DNA of 64,000 nucleotides from Streptomyces canus (GTDB lineage Bacteria; Actinomycetota; Actinomycetes; Streptomycetales; Streptomycetaceae). Position numbers and translations under genes: made by a program. The notes under the pieces were generated by a model. It was not told where the DNA came from. It saw only the letters and a list, made by a program, of their open reading frames with translations, and did no database searches. The stretch is taken from the NCBI RefSeq assembly GCF_001514145.1, contig NZ_KQ948657.1:957663-1021662 (forward strand), written 5' to 3'. Shown piece after piece: positions 24,845-33,625 of the stretch (position 1 is its first letter; each line of letters starts with the position of its first letter).

Positions 24845-25660
24845 GTGCAGCGGAAGGCCTACGTACCCGGCGTCGCCGCCCTCCTCGCGGCGCTGTTGGC
24901 CGGCTGCACCGGCAGCTCGGGCGGTGACGACCCGACGGACGACGCCAATCCCGGCGACATCGGCACCGCCTCCCCCGCCGCGCAGCCGGGCAAGTACCGC
25001 ACTCTTCCCGAGGCGTGTGGCGTGGTCGGCCAGAGCACCCTCGACGCGCTCCTGCCCGGCATCCAGCAGATCGCCGACGAGGATCAGCGCGCCAAGGCCT
25101 ACGAGGGCCAGGCCACGCTCACCTACGACACGGACCGCAAGGTCGGCTGCCGTTGGAAGGTGGAGGCCACGGACGCCACGGAGTACCTGGCAGTCGACTT
25201 CGAGCGTGTGGTGTCGTACGACAACGCGGTCAGCGACGACAGTCAGGCGGAGCAGCTGTTCGCGCAGACCGAGGAGAAGGCCGATCTGCCGGTGGCGGCG
25301 ACGTCCAGCGCCGTGTCGGACGTGGAGGAGAGCGGCACCACAGGTCCGACGGCCTCGCCTACGGCCACCGCGAGTGGTTCCGCGAGTCCGAGTGGTTCGG
25401 CCTCGGCCACTCCGTCCGATCTCCAGCCCCGCGTTCTGGACGATCTGGGCGACGAGGCGTTCCTGGACGACGTGTTGAGCAACTCGGGTTCGACGGCTCA
25501 GCAGCGCAAGGTGACTGTGGCGTTCCGCACGTCCAACGTGATCGTGACCATCGAGTACGAGGAGCAGCCGACGACGATCGGCGTCACTCCGGACAGCAAG
25601 GAAATGCAGGACAACGCCCGGAAACTGGCCTCTCAGCTGGCCGGGTCGCTGTCCGGCTGA
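24845..25660 (+). CDS. DUF3558-type lipoprotein 1
   Basis: A 271-residue protein from GTG (GAGAGGAG upstream). VAALLAALLAGC is a lipobox (L-A-G-C), so it is anchored on the outer face of the membrane. The mature part begins Ser/Gly/Asp-rich; then LPEACGVVGQSTLDALLPG and KVGCRWKVEATDATEYLAVD place two Cys typical of DUF3558 domains, and a Ser/Thr/Ala/Pro-rich segment (T-A-S-P-T-A-T-A-S-G-S) interrupts it before the last strands VTVAFRTSNVIVTIEYEEQP. The role is unknown. The next gene is a paralogue, and a DUF2637 protein follows, all on one strand. Confidence 0.85.
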   Translation: MQRKAYVPGVAALLAALLAGCTGSSGGDDPTDDANPGDIGTASPAAQPGKYRTLPEACGVVGQSTLDALLPGIQQIADEDQRAKAYEGQATLTYDTDRKVGCRWKVEATDATEYLAVDFERVVSYDNAVSDDSQAEQLFAQTEEKADLPVAATSSAVSDVEESGTTGPTASPTATASGSASPSGSASATPSDLQPRVLDDLGDEAFLDDVLSNSGSTAQQRKVTVAFRTSNVIVTIEYEEQPTTIGVTPDSKEMQDNARKLASQLAGSLSG

Positions 25661-25778
25661 GGGCTCTCCACACACCCCTCACCCGCGCGCACAGGACATT
25701 CGAAGCTGGACCGCACTGCATCCTCACCGCGTACCGTGGCCCCTCGGACCCGATCCGACGGCAGGAACCACAAGCGTC

Positions 25779-26693
25779 ATGAGTGAAGGAACCATGCAGC
25801 GACGAGCAGAGCGTGACCAGGTTGCCCAGCGAGCGAAGCGTCTTCACCGCGTCCTTGTCTGCGCGGCCGCAGTCCCCGTGATGCTGATCGCCTCTGGCTG
25901 CTCCTCCGACTCCGGCTCCGGCGACTCCGGCTCCGGCAGCGGTGGCGACAAGGCCGCGGGCGCCGGTGCGACGGTGTCGGCGTCCGCGAGTGCGGCTCCC
26001 ACGGTGCAGGCGGCGGCGTACAAGTCGCTTCCCGAGGCGTGTGGGGTGCTGTCGAAGAAGACGCTGAAGTCGCTCGTCCCGGAGGCTGCGAAGTCCGGCA
26101 AGAAGGGCACGGCGGAGGCGGGTACGCGCGGCAGTTGCTCCTGGAGCAGCCTGGACAACAACGGTGTGAAGGGCTCGCAGTTCCGCTGGCTCAACGTGTC
26201 GTTGCTCCGTTTCGAGTCGGACTCCTCGCGGGGTACGGGCGAGGCGCAGGCGCAGAAGTACTACGACCAGCAGATCCAGGACGCCCAGTCGGTGGCCGGT
26301 GCGAAGAACACCAAGTCGCAGGCGGTTTCCGGTACGGGTGACGTGGCGACGCTGGTGCGTTATGACCTGAAGAAGAAGGAAGGCGCCTTCAAGCAGCAGA
26401 CGGTCGTCACGCGCGTGGAGAACGTCGTGGTGACCGTCGACTACAACGGCGCGGGTCTCGCCGGTGACAAGGCTCCGAGTGCGGAGACCCTCGGGAAGCT
26501 CGCGGGGCAGGCCGCCAAGGAGACGGTGAGCGCGGTGTCGGCGGCGAACGGCGAGGGCGCTGCGAACCCGGCCCCGTCGGAGTCCGCCGCGGGTTCGAAG
26601 GCCCCGTCGAAGTCCGCTTCGCCGTCCGCGTCCCCGTCGAAGTCGGCGTCGAAGTCGGCATCCCCGTCCAAGTCGGCCGCGAAGACGGGCTGA
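25779..26693 (+). CDS. DUF3558-type lipoprotein 2
   Basis: A 304-residue paralogue of the preceding gene. AAAVPVMLIASGC is the lipobox. Shared features are KSLPEACGVLSKKTLKSLVP and RGSCSWSSLDNNG (the paired Cys), then VVTRVENVVVTVDYNGAGLA. The C-terminal 45 residues are a low-complexity tail of S-K-S-A-S-P repeats, likely disordered and wall-spanning. ATG at 25779 is used; an M at residue 6 is the other option. The pair probably arose by tandem duplication. Confidence 0.86.
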   Translation: MSEGTMQRRAERDQVAQRAKRLHRVLVCAAAVPVMLIASGCSSDSGSGDSGSGSGGDKAAGAGATVSASASAAPTVQAAAYKSLPEACGVLSKKTLKSLVPEAAKSGKKGTAEAGTRGSCSWSSLDNNGVKGSQFRWLNVSLLRFESDSSRGTGEAQAQKYYDQQIQDAQSVAGAKNTKSQAVSGTGDVATLVRYDLKKKEGAFKQQTVVTRVENVVVTVDYNGAGLAGDKAPSAETLGKLAGQAAKETVSAVSAANGEGAANPAPSESAAGSKAPSKSASPSASPSKSASKSASPSKSAAKTG

Positions 26694-26785
26694 AGAAGAA
26701 CTGACGGTACGTACCGGTCACCCGTGCGCAGCACACATGTGCCACTCTGTTGCGCGCAACAACACGCACAGGGAGGGGAGTACGG

Positions 26786-28063
26786 GTGTCCGCGCCCATG
26801 CAGCTGACTCGAATGCATCGCATTCTCATAGGCGTGGTCGTGTTCGGCGCTGTGATCATCGCCGGCATCGGCTTCGCGGGGTCGTACGCGGCCGTCCGTG
26901 AGCTCGCCATCCAAAAGGGCTTCGGGAACTTCAGTTATGTCTTCCCGATCGGCATCGACGCGGGTATCTGTGTCCTGCTGGCCCTGGACCTGCTTCTGAC
27001 GTGGATCCGCATCCCGTTCCCGCTGCTGCGCCAGACGGCGTGGCTCCTGACGGCCGCGACGATCGCCTTCAACGGCGCGGCGGCCTGGCCGGATCCGCTG
27101 GGTGTGGGTATGCACGCGGTGATCCCGATCCTGTTCGTGGTGTCGGTGGAGGCGGCCCGGCACGCGATCGGCCGGATCGCTGACATCACGGCGGACAAGC
27201 ACATGGAGGGGGTCCGCCTCACCCGTTGGCTCCTGTCCCCCGTCCCCACGTTTCTCCTCTGGCGCCGAATGAAGCTGTGGGAGCTGCGCTCCTACGAGCA
27301 GGTCATCAAGCTCGAACAGGACCGGCTGGTCTATCAGGCCCGTCTCCACTCCCGCTTCGGCCGGGCCTGGCGCAGGAAGGCGCCGGTGGAGTCCCTGATG
27401 CCGTTGCGTCTGGCCCGCTACGGCGTCCCTCTGGCGGAGACGGCTCCTGCGGGCCTGGCGGCGGCGGGAATCGAACCGGCCCTGCTTCCGCCGGCGCCCC
27501 AGGCGGTTGCGGGCAGTGGCGCCGGGGCGGCTTCCGACCCGCAGCGGGCGGCGGCTGCGGGCGAGCAGCGCCTGCAGCTGAACGGCAACCCGCAGCCACC
27601 GCAAGCCGAGACCGCGCCCGACCCCGAGTCGAGCCCCTGGTTCGAAGCGCCCCAGCAGATCGAGTACCAGGGCGGCTACAACCCGAACTACGACCCCGCT
27701 GAGCAGTACGAGCGTTGGTACGAGGAACAACTCGAGGCAGAGCAGTACGAGTTGCAGCAGATCCAGTACGAGGAGCCTCCCAGGGAGCCCTCGATGGAGG
27801 AGACCGGCAGCTTTCCGATCCCGGTGACCACTGGCCGTACCCGTGAACTGGGCGAGGGCGGCGGTACTCCGGAGCCGACCGAGGAGGACTTCTACCAGGT
27901 CTTCAAGAAGTCGATCGACGGCAGCTACCCCTCCCCGGGCCAGCTCCGGGGAGACGTGGAGGCGACCTACGGCGTCACGCTCCCGCAGCGCGATGCCGAG
28001 CGCATGGTCAAGCGATTCACCAACCGCCACACGGCGGAGCTCCAGGAAGACCACATCGCATAG
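26786..28063 (+). CDS. DUF2637 membrane protein with a C-terminal module shared with a kinase
   Basis: A 425-residue protein from GTG 26786 (GGAGGGGA upstream). Residues 1-140 contain four membrane segments (ILIGVVVFGAVIIAGIGFAG; IGIDAGICVLLALDLLLTWI; WLLTAATIAFNGAAAW; VIPILFVVSVEAARHAIG), the DUF2637 domain seen in actinomycete plasmid-transfer and chromosomal proteins. A cytoplasmic stretch with E-Q-Y-E-L-Q-type repeats follows. The last 60 residues (366-425) start EEDFYQVFKKSIDGSYPSPG and end TAELQEDHIA; they match the end of the Ser/Thr kinase at 33626-34915 at 39 of 60 positions without gaps. A role in signalling at the membrane with that kinase is a reasonable inference. Confidence 0.85.
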   Translation: MSAPMQLTRMHRILIGVVVFGAVIIAGIGFAGSYAAVRELAIQKGFGNFSYVFPIGIDAGICVLLALDLLLTWIRIPFPLLRQTAWLLTAATIAFNGAAAWPDPLGVGMHAVIPILFVVSVEAARHAIGRIADITADKHMEGVRLTRWLLSPVPTFLLWRRMKLWELRSYEQVIKLEQDRLVYQARLHSRFGRAWRRKAPVESLMPLRLARYGVPLAETAPAGLAAAGIEPALLPPAPQAVAGSGAGAASDPQRAAAAGEQRLQLNGNPQPPQAETAPDPESSPWFEAPQQIEYQGGYNPNYDPAEQYERWYEEQLEAEQYELQQIQYEEPPREPSMEETGSFPIPVTTGRTRELGEGGGTPEPTEEDFYQVFKKSIDGSYPSPGQLRGDVEATYGVTLPQRDAERMVKRFTNRHTAELQEDHIA

Positions 28064-28065
28064 CG

Positions 28066-28096
28066 AAGGGGCCCTCGCCGGAAGCGAGGGCCCCTT
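28066..28096. terminator. Bidirectional terminator between the DUF2637 gene and lysS
   Basis: AAGGGGCCCTCGC pairs perfectly with GCGAGGGCCCCTT around loop CGGAA; the two convergent stop codons lie on either side. Confidence 0.85.
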
Positions 28097-28107
28097 GCCG
28101 TCACCGT

Positions 28108-29847
28108 CTACTGGCCGAGCAGCGCCCGGACCCGCTCCTGCCCGACGGCCAGCAGCAGCGTGGGCAGCCGGGGCCCGGTGTCCCGGGAGACCAGCAGCTG
28201 GTAGAGCAGGGCGAAGAACGCCCGCTGAGTGGTCTTGATCTCGGCCGGCAGTTCCTTGGGCGTGGCGTCCGCGGGGAACCCGGCCTGCACCTTGGGCACG
28301 CCGTACACGAGGTGCGTGAGCCCGTCGAGCGACCAGTGCGAGGCCAGCCCGTCCAGCAGCAGTCGCAGGGACTGCTGAGCGGCCTCGTCGAGGGACTTCA
28401 GCAGCTCGGCGTCGGGCTCGCTGCGCACGATGGTCCGCTGGTCGGCGGGCACCTGCGTGTTGATCCAGGCCTCGGCCTTGTCGTACCGGGGCCGGGCCTC
28501 GTCCAGCGTCGAGAGCGGGTTGTCGGGGTCCAGCTCGCTGAGGATCCGCAGCGCCTGGTCCTCGTGGCCCGCGGTGATGTCGGCGACGGACGCGAGCGTC
28601 CGGTACGGCAGCACGCGCGCCGTCCGGGGCAGCTCACCGCCGGCGGTCCGCACCGCGCGGGAGTGCGCGGCGACGTCGGCCGGCAGGGCGGCCCCCTCGG
28701 CGACCTTGGTGTCCAGCTTGTCCCACTCGTCGTAGAGCCGCTGGATCTCCTGGTCGAAGGCGATCTTGAAGGACTGGTTGGGCCTGCGGCGGGCGTAGAG
28801 CCACCGCAGGAGCTGCGGCTCCATGATCTTCAGCGCGTCGCCCGGTGTGGGCACCCCGCCGCGGGAGGACGACATCTTGGCCATCCCGGAGATCCCGACG
28901 AACGCGTACATCGGCCCGATCGGCTGCTTCCCGCCGAAGATCCCGACGATCTGCCCGCCGACCTGGAAGGAGGAGCCGGGCGAGGAGTGGTCGACACCGG
29001 AGGGCTCGAAGACGACTCCCTCGTACGCCCACCGCATCGGCCAGTCGACCTTCCAGACCAGCTTGCCGCGGTTGAACTCGTTCAGCCGGACGGTCTCGGA
29101 GAACCCGCAGGCGTTGCAGGTGTACGACAGCTCGGTCGTGGCGTCGTCGTAGGAGGTGACGGTGGTGAGGTCCTTCTCGCAGTTGCCGCAGTAGGGCTTG
29201 TACGGGAAGTACCCGGCGGACCCGGAGGACCCGTCGTCCTCGGCGGCCGCGCCGGACCCCTCGGCGGCCTCGACCTCGGCCTCGTCCAGCGGCTTCTGCT
29301 GCTTCTTGGCCGGGGCCTTCTTGGTCCGGTACTGGTCGAGGATCGCGTCGATGTCCCCGCGGTGCGCCATGGCGTGCAGGATCTGCTCGCGGTAGACGCC
29401 GGAGGTGTACTGCGCGGTCTGGCTGATCCCGTCGAACTCGACGCCCAGCTCGGCCAGCGCGTCGGTCATGGCGGCCTTGAAGTGCTCGGCCCAGTTCGGG
29501 TGTGCGGACCCCTTGGGCGCGGGCACGGAGGTCAGCGGCTTGCCGATGTGCTCGCCCCATGACTCGTCGACGCCCGCGACGCCGGCCGGCACCTTGCGGT
29601 AGCGGTCGTAGTCGTCCCAGGAGATGAGGTGGCGCACCTGGTGTCCGCGGCGCCGGATCTCGTCGGCGACGAGGTGGGGGGTCATGACCTCGCGGAGGTT
29701 CCCCAGGTGGATGGGGCCGGACGGGGAGAGCCCAGAGGCGACGACGACGGGTTTGCCGGGGGCCCGACGCTCCGACTCCTCGATGACCTCATCCGCGAAA
29801 CGGGAGACCCAGTCGGTGGTCTCGGTGCTCTGAGCCACGATCGGCAC
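28108..29847 (-). CDS. lysS: Lysyl-tRNA synthetase, class I
   Basis: A 579-residue protein. SGLSPSGPIHLGNLREVMTP holds the HIGH-equivalent (H-L-G-N), ISGMAKMSSSRGGVPTPGDA the KMSKS-equivalent, and YCGNCEKDLTTVTSYDDATT with YTCNACGFSE the Cys pairs of the zinc-binding insert. These define the class I (archaeal-type) LysRS rather than class II. It charges tRNA-Lys. The acidic linker near residues 190-210 is low complexity. The upstream side (29848-29918) is short and borders the 3' end of the TnpB-like gene, so the native promoter may have been disturbed by that insertion. Confidence 0.95.
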   Translation of the reverse strand: MPIVAQSTETTDWVSRFADEVIEESERRAPGKPVVVASGLSPSGPIHLGNLREVMTPHLVADEIRRRGHQVRHLISWDDYDRYRKVPAGVAGVDESWGEHIGKPLTSVPAPKGSAHPNWAEHFKAAMTDALAELGVEFDGISQTAQYTSGVYREQILHAMAHRGDIDAILDQYRTKKAPAKKQQKPLDEAEVEAAEGSGAAAEDDGSSGSAGYFPYKPYCGNCEKDLTTVTSYDDATTELSYTCNACGFSETVRLNEFNRGKLVWKVDWPMRWAYEGVVFEPSGVDHSSPGSSFQVGGQIVGIFGGKQPIGPMYAFVGISGMAKMSSSRGGVPTPGDALKIMEPQLLRWLYARRRPNQSFKIAFDQEIQRLYDEWDKLDTKVAEGAALPADVAAHSRAVRTAGGELPRTARVLPYRTLASVADITAGHEDQALRILSELDPDNPLSTLDEARPRYDKAEAWINTQVPADQRTIVRSEPDAELLKSLDEAAQQSLRLLLDGLASHWSLDGLTHLVYGVPKVQAGFPADATPKELPAEIKTTQRAFFALLYQLLVSRDTGPRLPTLLLAVGQERVRALLGQ

Positions 29848-29918
29848 GTCCTCTTTTTACTGATGGCGTTGATGGAGACTCCATTCTCCCAGACCGCCCC
29901 GCGCCGGAGAAAACCGCT

Positions 29919-31544
29919 TTACCGTTCCTGAGGACTGAGCCGGAGTGAGTCCTGTTGCCAGGAGCGGTGCTCAGCCGGGTGCCCCGTACGGTGTTGGGCA
30001 CCCTGGTCGCCCGCTTTCGCTCCACTGCCGGGCGGCGCGCATCCGGTGCGGGGTCCGGGAATGTGGGGGCGGGTTTCCTCGCGCCTGCGGGTGTCCGGTC
30101 GGGCCTGGACGGTCCGATGCCCACGACGATCACTCTGGTTGTCGTGGGGCGGTGCCGTCCGTCGCCGGATCGGATGCCCGAGGGCACGTCGCCCGACCGC
30201 GATGCTCGCCGCATCGTGCCGGGAAATCCTGCGAGTCGGGGTGGTCAGCGGTTTCCGCCAGTGCTGCGCGCCCCAGCGGCTGGTGTAGGCGGGGTCGACA
30301 GCCACGATCGCGATCTCCTGCTCGGCGGCCATCGACACGAGGCGGGCCTTCAGCTTCGCGGTGGGGAAACGCGAGATGAGGCGGCGGAAACGCTTGTTGC
30401 GGCCGTGCTTCTCGCGGCTGGTGCCGTCCCTGAAGTCGAGGTCCTCGATAGCGATCGCGGCGGCCCCGCAGCGCCGGGTGTGGTGCAGCAGCCTGCTCAG
30501 CGCGTGCCGGATCTGCGCGTCCCGGTGCTGGGTGCTGCCGGTGAGGTCGTAGAAGAAGCGCCGGGGTTCGCCGACCGGGTTGCCGTGCACGTCGAGGTAC
30601 CAGGCGGCGAGGTGGTCGTCGTTCATGTCCACGGCCACCACCCCCCGGGCCAGGGCCGCCTGAAGCGGCAGGGCGGTGGTGGCGGCGCGCTGCCAGGACG
30701 CCGTGACATACCAGCGGCCGCGTGCCGTGTCGTGGTGGATGCGGTAGGCCACCGCCCGGTTGACGGTGATCCGATCCAGCCACTCCTGCCCCCGATGCCG
30801 GAACTCCACGGTCGCGTCGAGGACGTACCGGCCATGCGGGGCATTCGCCAAGTGGGCCAGCGCAGCGGGGAGCTTGAGGGAGACCTGTCCGGTGTCGGTG
30901 ACGCGGATCGTCTCGTTGCCGAAGCGCTTGCCCGTCTCCCCGTCCGCGGACAGGAGCATCCGCTCCGCCCGCCACCGCTCCCGCCATGCCTGCTCGTCCA
31001 GTCCGGCCGCCTGAAGGTGGTGGCGGACGTTCGCGAGGCGTCTGCCGCCGCGCACCACCCGCACCCGGCCTGCCGTCCAGTCCGCCTCCACCACCGCGAG
31101 CCGGGCCTTCAACGCATGCAGACGGCGGGACTTGGCATGCCACTCGCCCCGCGAGCCGTACCCGCGGGCCAAGCCGTCCCGCTTGTCGGCCTTGGCACCC
31201 AGGGGCCGGGCCAGCCGCGCCTCGATGGACGCGATCTGCCCCCGCAGCCAGGCCATGTGGGCGGCCTGCCCGCGCCGGGCCAGCGCCCACTGATCGTGTG
31301 TGGCCTTGGTGATACTGCCTGCCCAGCGAGCCGACGACCTCCCGGTCAGCGACCTTTTGCGCACCGCCCAGGAGACCGCATCATGCGCCGGCCCCTGCCG
31401 GCAGCGCTCCGCGAGATCACCAGCCGCCAGCGACCCCAGGTAGACACCGGCCTCGGTGAGCACCGCCGCGTCCGCATCCGACACCCGCAGCCGGTCCCGA
31501 ACAGCCACCCCCGTCGAGGCGGGCACCACGAAGGACGCCACCAC
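29919..31544 (-). CDS. TnpB-like RuvC nuclease without zinc ribbon
   Basis: About 541 residues; the start is uncertain (GTGs at 31544 and 31541 follow GGGAGG; an ATG at 31748 gives a poorly structured leader). RuvC-I is VVAVDMNDDHLAAWYLDVHG, RuvC-II AAIAIEDLDFRDGT, RuvC-III RRISRHDAASIAVGRRALG, giving the Asp-Glu-Asp catalytic set of TnpB/Cas12 nucleases. The usual C-x-x-C zinc ribbon between RuvC-II and III is missing; instead there is VDPAYTSRWGAQHW, as in a distinct actinobacterial TnpB-related branch. The last roughly 100 codons after RuvC-III are low-complexity and overlap strong hairpins, as expected where an omega/reRNA is encoded. No TnpA is present. Inserted between lysS and argS. 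Confidence 0.82.
   Translation of the reverse strand: MVASFVVPASTGVAVRDRLRVSDADAAVLTEAGVYLGSLAAGDLAERCRQGPAHDAVSWAVRKRSLTGRSSARWAGSITKATHDQWALARRGQAAHMAWLRGQIASIEARLARPLGAKADKRDGLARGYGSRGEWHAKSRRLHALKARLAVVEADWTAGRVRVVRGGRRLANVRHHLQAAGLDEQAWRERWRAERMLLSADGETGKRFGNETIRVTDTGQVSLKLPAALAHLANAPHGRYVLDATVEFRHRGQEWLDRITVNRAVAYRIHHDTARGRWYVTASWQRAATTALPLQAALARGVVAVDMNDDHLAAWYLDVHGNPVGEPRRFFYDLTGSTQHRDAQIRHALSRLLHHTRRCGAAAIAIEDLDFRDGTSREKHGRNKRFRRLISRFPTAKLKARLVSMAAEQEIAIVAVDPAYTSRWGAQHWRKPLTTPTRRISRHDAASIAVGRRALGHPIRRRTAPPHDNQSDRRGHRTVQARPDTRRREETRPHIPGPRTGCAPPGSGAKAGDQGAQHRTGHPAEHRSWQQDSLRLSPQER
29931..30003 (-). ncRNA. Candidate guide (omega/re) RNA scaffold at the tnpB 3' end
   Basis: Transcribed with the TnpB-like ORF, this stretch folds into successive hairpins: GGGTGCCC/GGGCACCC (29977-29984 and 29996-30003), GAGC/GCTC, CCTG/CAGG, and AGGACT/AGTCCT (29931-29936 and 29948-29953). 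In TnpB systems the RNA scaffold covers the 3' end of the ORF and the element's right end, with the guide taken from the flanking DNA. The exact 3' boundary cannot be fixed from one copy. Confidence 0.4.
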
Positions 31545-31860
31545 CTCCCGCAGCCCGCCCACCCCTTCACCTCCGCCCGCAGTTCGAGACCCCGTCACCG
31601 CAGTCAACGAGCGCCCCCCGCAAAGGTCACCCGTTCGCCCCAAGAACTCCCGTTCCCCTAAGGGCCTCGACCTCAGATACCCCCACGGCAGCAGCGAACA
31701 TCCCCGGCGTACCGCGGACGACCAGCCCCACACATCCACCCCCGGCACTCACCCAAACTCACCCACACTCACTCTGCTCACTACGTCGCCAGCAGTTCCG
31801 AACCCCATGGGATACTGACCGTGTCTATCTGATCCCCCGAGGAGAACGGCACCCACTCCC

Positions 31861-33624
31861 ATGGCCCCGGTCACGTCCCTCAGCGACGCCGTCAACCAGC
31901 AGCTCACCTCCGCGATCTCCGCCTCCCTGCCGGAGGCCTCCGCGGACGCCCTGCTCCGACGCAGCGACCGGGCGGACTTCCAGGCGAACGGCATCCTCGC
32001 CCTCGCCAAGAAGGCCAAGGCGAACCCGCGGGACCTGGCCACGCAGGTGGTGTCGCAGATCGTCACCGGTGACGTGATCAAGGAGGTCGAGGTCTCCGGC
32101 CCCGGCTTCCTCAACGTCACGCTCACCGACAAGGCGATCACCGAGAACCTCGCCGCCCGCTACGAGGACGGCGACCGTCTCGGCGTACCGCTCAAGGACG
32201 AGTCCGGCACCACGGTGATCGACTACGCCCAGCCGAACGTGGCGAAGGAGATGCACGTCGGGCACCTGCGCTCCGCGGTGATCGGCGACGCCCTGCGCGG
32301 CATGCTCGACTTCACCGGTGAGAAGACGATCGGCCGGCACCACATCGGCGACTGGGGCACCCAGTTCGGCATGCTCATCCAGTACCTGATCGAGAATCCG
32401 GGCGAGCTGGCCCCCCCGGACGAGGTCGACGGCGAGCAGGCCATGTCGAACCTGAACCGGGTGTACAAGGCGTCCCGTGTGGTCTTCGACTCCGACGAGG
32501 AGTTCAAGGAGCGGGCGCGGAAGCGGGTCGTGGCCCTGCAGTCCGGTGACAAGGAGACCCTCGAACTCTGGCAGCAGTTCGTGGACGAGTCGAAGGTCTA
32601 CTTCTACTCGGTCTTCGAGAAGCTGGACATGGAGATCCGCGACGAGGAGATCGTCGGCGAGTCGGCGTACAACGAGGGCATGCCCGAGACCGCCCGCCTC
32701 CTGGAGGAGATGGGGGTGGCGGTCCGCTCCGAGGGCGCGCTCGTCGTCTTCTTCGACGAGATCCGCGGCAAGGACGACCAGCCGGTGCCCTTGATCGTGC
32801 AGAAGGCGGACGGCGGCTTCGGCTACGCGGCCTCCGACCTGACGGCGATCCGCAACCGGGTCACCGACCTGCACGCGACGACACTGCTGTACGTCGTGGA
32901 CGTACGCCAGTCGCTCCACTTCAAGATGGTCTTCGAGGCTGCCCGCCGGGCCGGCTGGCTGTCCGACGGTGTCACCGCGCACAACATGGGCTACGGCACG
33001 GTGCTCGGTGCGGACGGCAAGCCGTTCAAGACGCGTGAGGGCGAGACCGTCAAGCTGGAGGACCTGCTGGACGAGGCGGTCGAGCGGGCCACCGCGGTCG
33101 TGCGCGAGAAGGCCGAGAAGGTGGGCCTGACCGAGGAGGAGATCGTCGAGAACGGGCGGTACGTCGGGATCGGCGCCGTGAAGTACGCGGACCTGTCGAC
33201 GTCGCCGAACCGTGACTACAAGTTCGACCTGGACCAGATGGTCTCGCTGAACGGCGACACGTCCGTGTACCTCCAGTACGCGTACGCGCGTATCCAGTCG
33301 ATCCTGCGCAAGGCGGGCGCGAGCGCCGCCCCGACCGCGCACCCGGAGCTCGAACTCGCCCCGGCGGAGCGGGCCCTGGGCCTTCACCTGGACGCGTTCG
33401 GCAACACGGTGTTCGAGTCGGCCGCGGAGTACGCACCGCACAGGCTGGCCGCGTACCTGTACCAGCTGGCGTCGCACCTGACGACGTTCTACGACCAGTG
33501 CCCGGTCCTGAAGGCTGACACCCCGGAGCAGACGGAGAACCGTCTGTTCCTGGTCGACCTGACGGCCCGGACGCTGCACAAGGGCATGGCCCTGCTGGGC
33601 ATCAGGACCCCCGAGCGCCTCTGA
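31861..33624 (+). CDS. argS: Arginyl-tRNA synthetase
   Basis: A 587-residue enzyme. The N-terminal Add-1 domain (residues 1-110) is followed by [20 protein letters not shown] with HIGH as [42 protein letters not shown] (the relaxed KMSKS region of ArgRS), and the anticodon-binding region with [20 protein letters not shown] and a C-terminal [12 protein letters not shown]. It attaches arginine to its tRNAs, which need to be bound for amino-acid activation. GATACT at 31811-31816 may be part of its promoter. Its stop is one base from the stop of the convergent kinase gene, with no terminator between. Confidence 0.95.
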   Translation: MAPVTSLSDAVNQQLTSAISASLPEASADALLRRSDRADFQANGILALAKKAKANPRDLATQVVSQIVTGDVIKEVEVSGPGFLNVTLTDKAITENLAARYEDGDRLGVPLKDESGTTVIDYAQPNVAKEMHVGHLRSAVIGDALRGMLDFTGEKTIGRHHIGDWGTQFGMLIQYLIENPGELAPPDEVDGEQAMSNLNRVYKASRVVFDSDEEFKERARKRVVALQSGDKETLELWQQFVDESKVYFYSVFEKLDMEIRDEEIVGESAYNEGMPETARLLEEMGVAVRSEGALVVFFDEIRGKDDQPVPLIVQKADGGFGYAASDLTAIRNRVTDLHATTLLYVVDVRQSLHFKMVFEAARRAGWLSDGVTAHNMGYGTVLGADGKPFKTREGETVKLEDLLDEAVERATAVVREKAEKVGLTEEEIVENGRYVGIGAVKYADLSTSPNRDYKFDLDQMVSLNGDTSVYLQYAYARIQSILRKAGASAAPTAHPELELAPAERALGLHLDAFGNTVFESAAEYAPHRLAAYLYQLASHLTTFYDQCPVLKADTPEQTENRLFLVDLTARTLHKGMALLGIRTPERL

Positions 33625-33625
33625 A

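Noticed and set aside
26441..28054. 537-codon minus-strand frame opposite the DUF2637 gene
   Set aside because: Composition is shadow-like and the plus-strand gene is clearly real.
31545..31748. 68-residue extension of the TnpB-like ORF
   Set aside because: The translation is unstructured and would occupy the argS promoter area.
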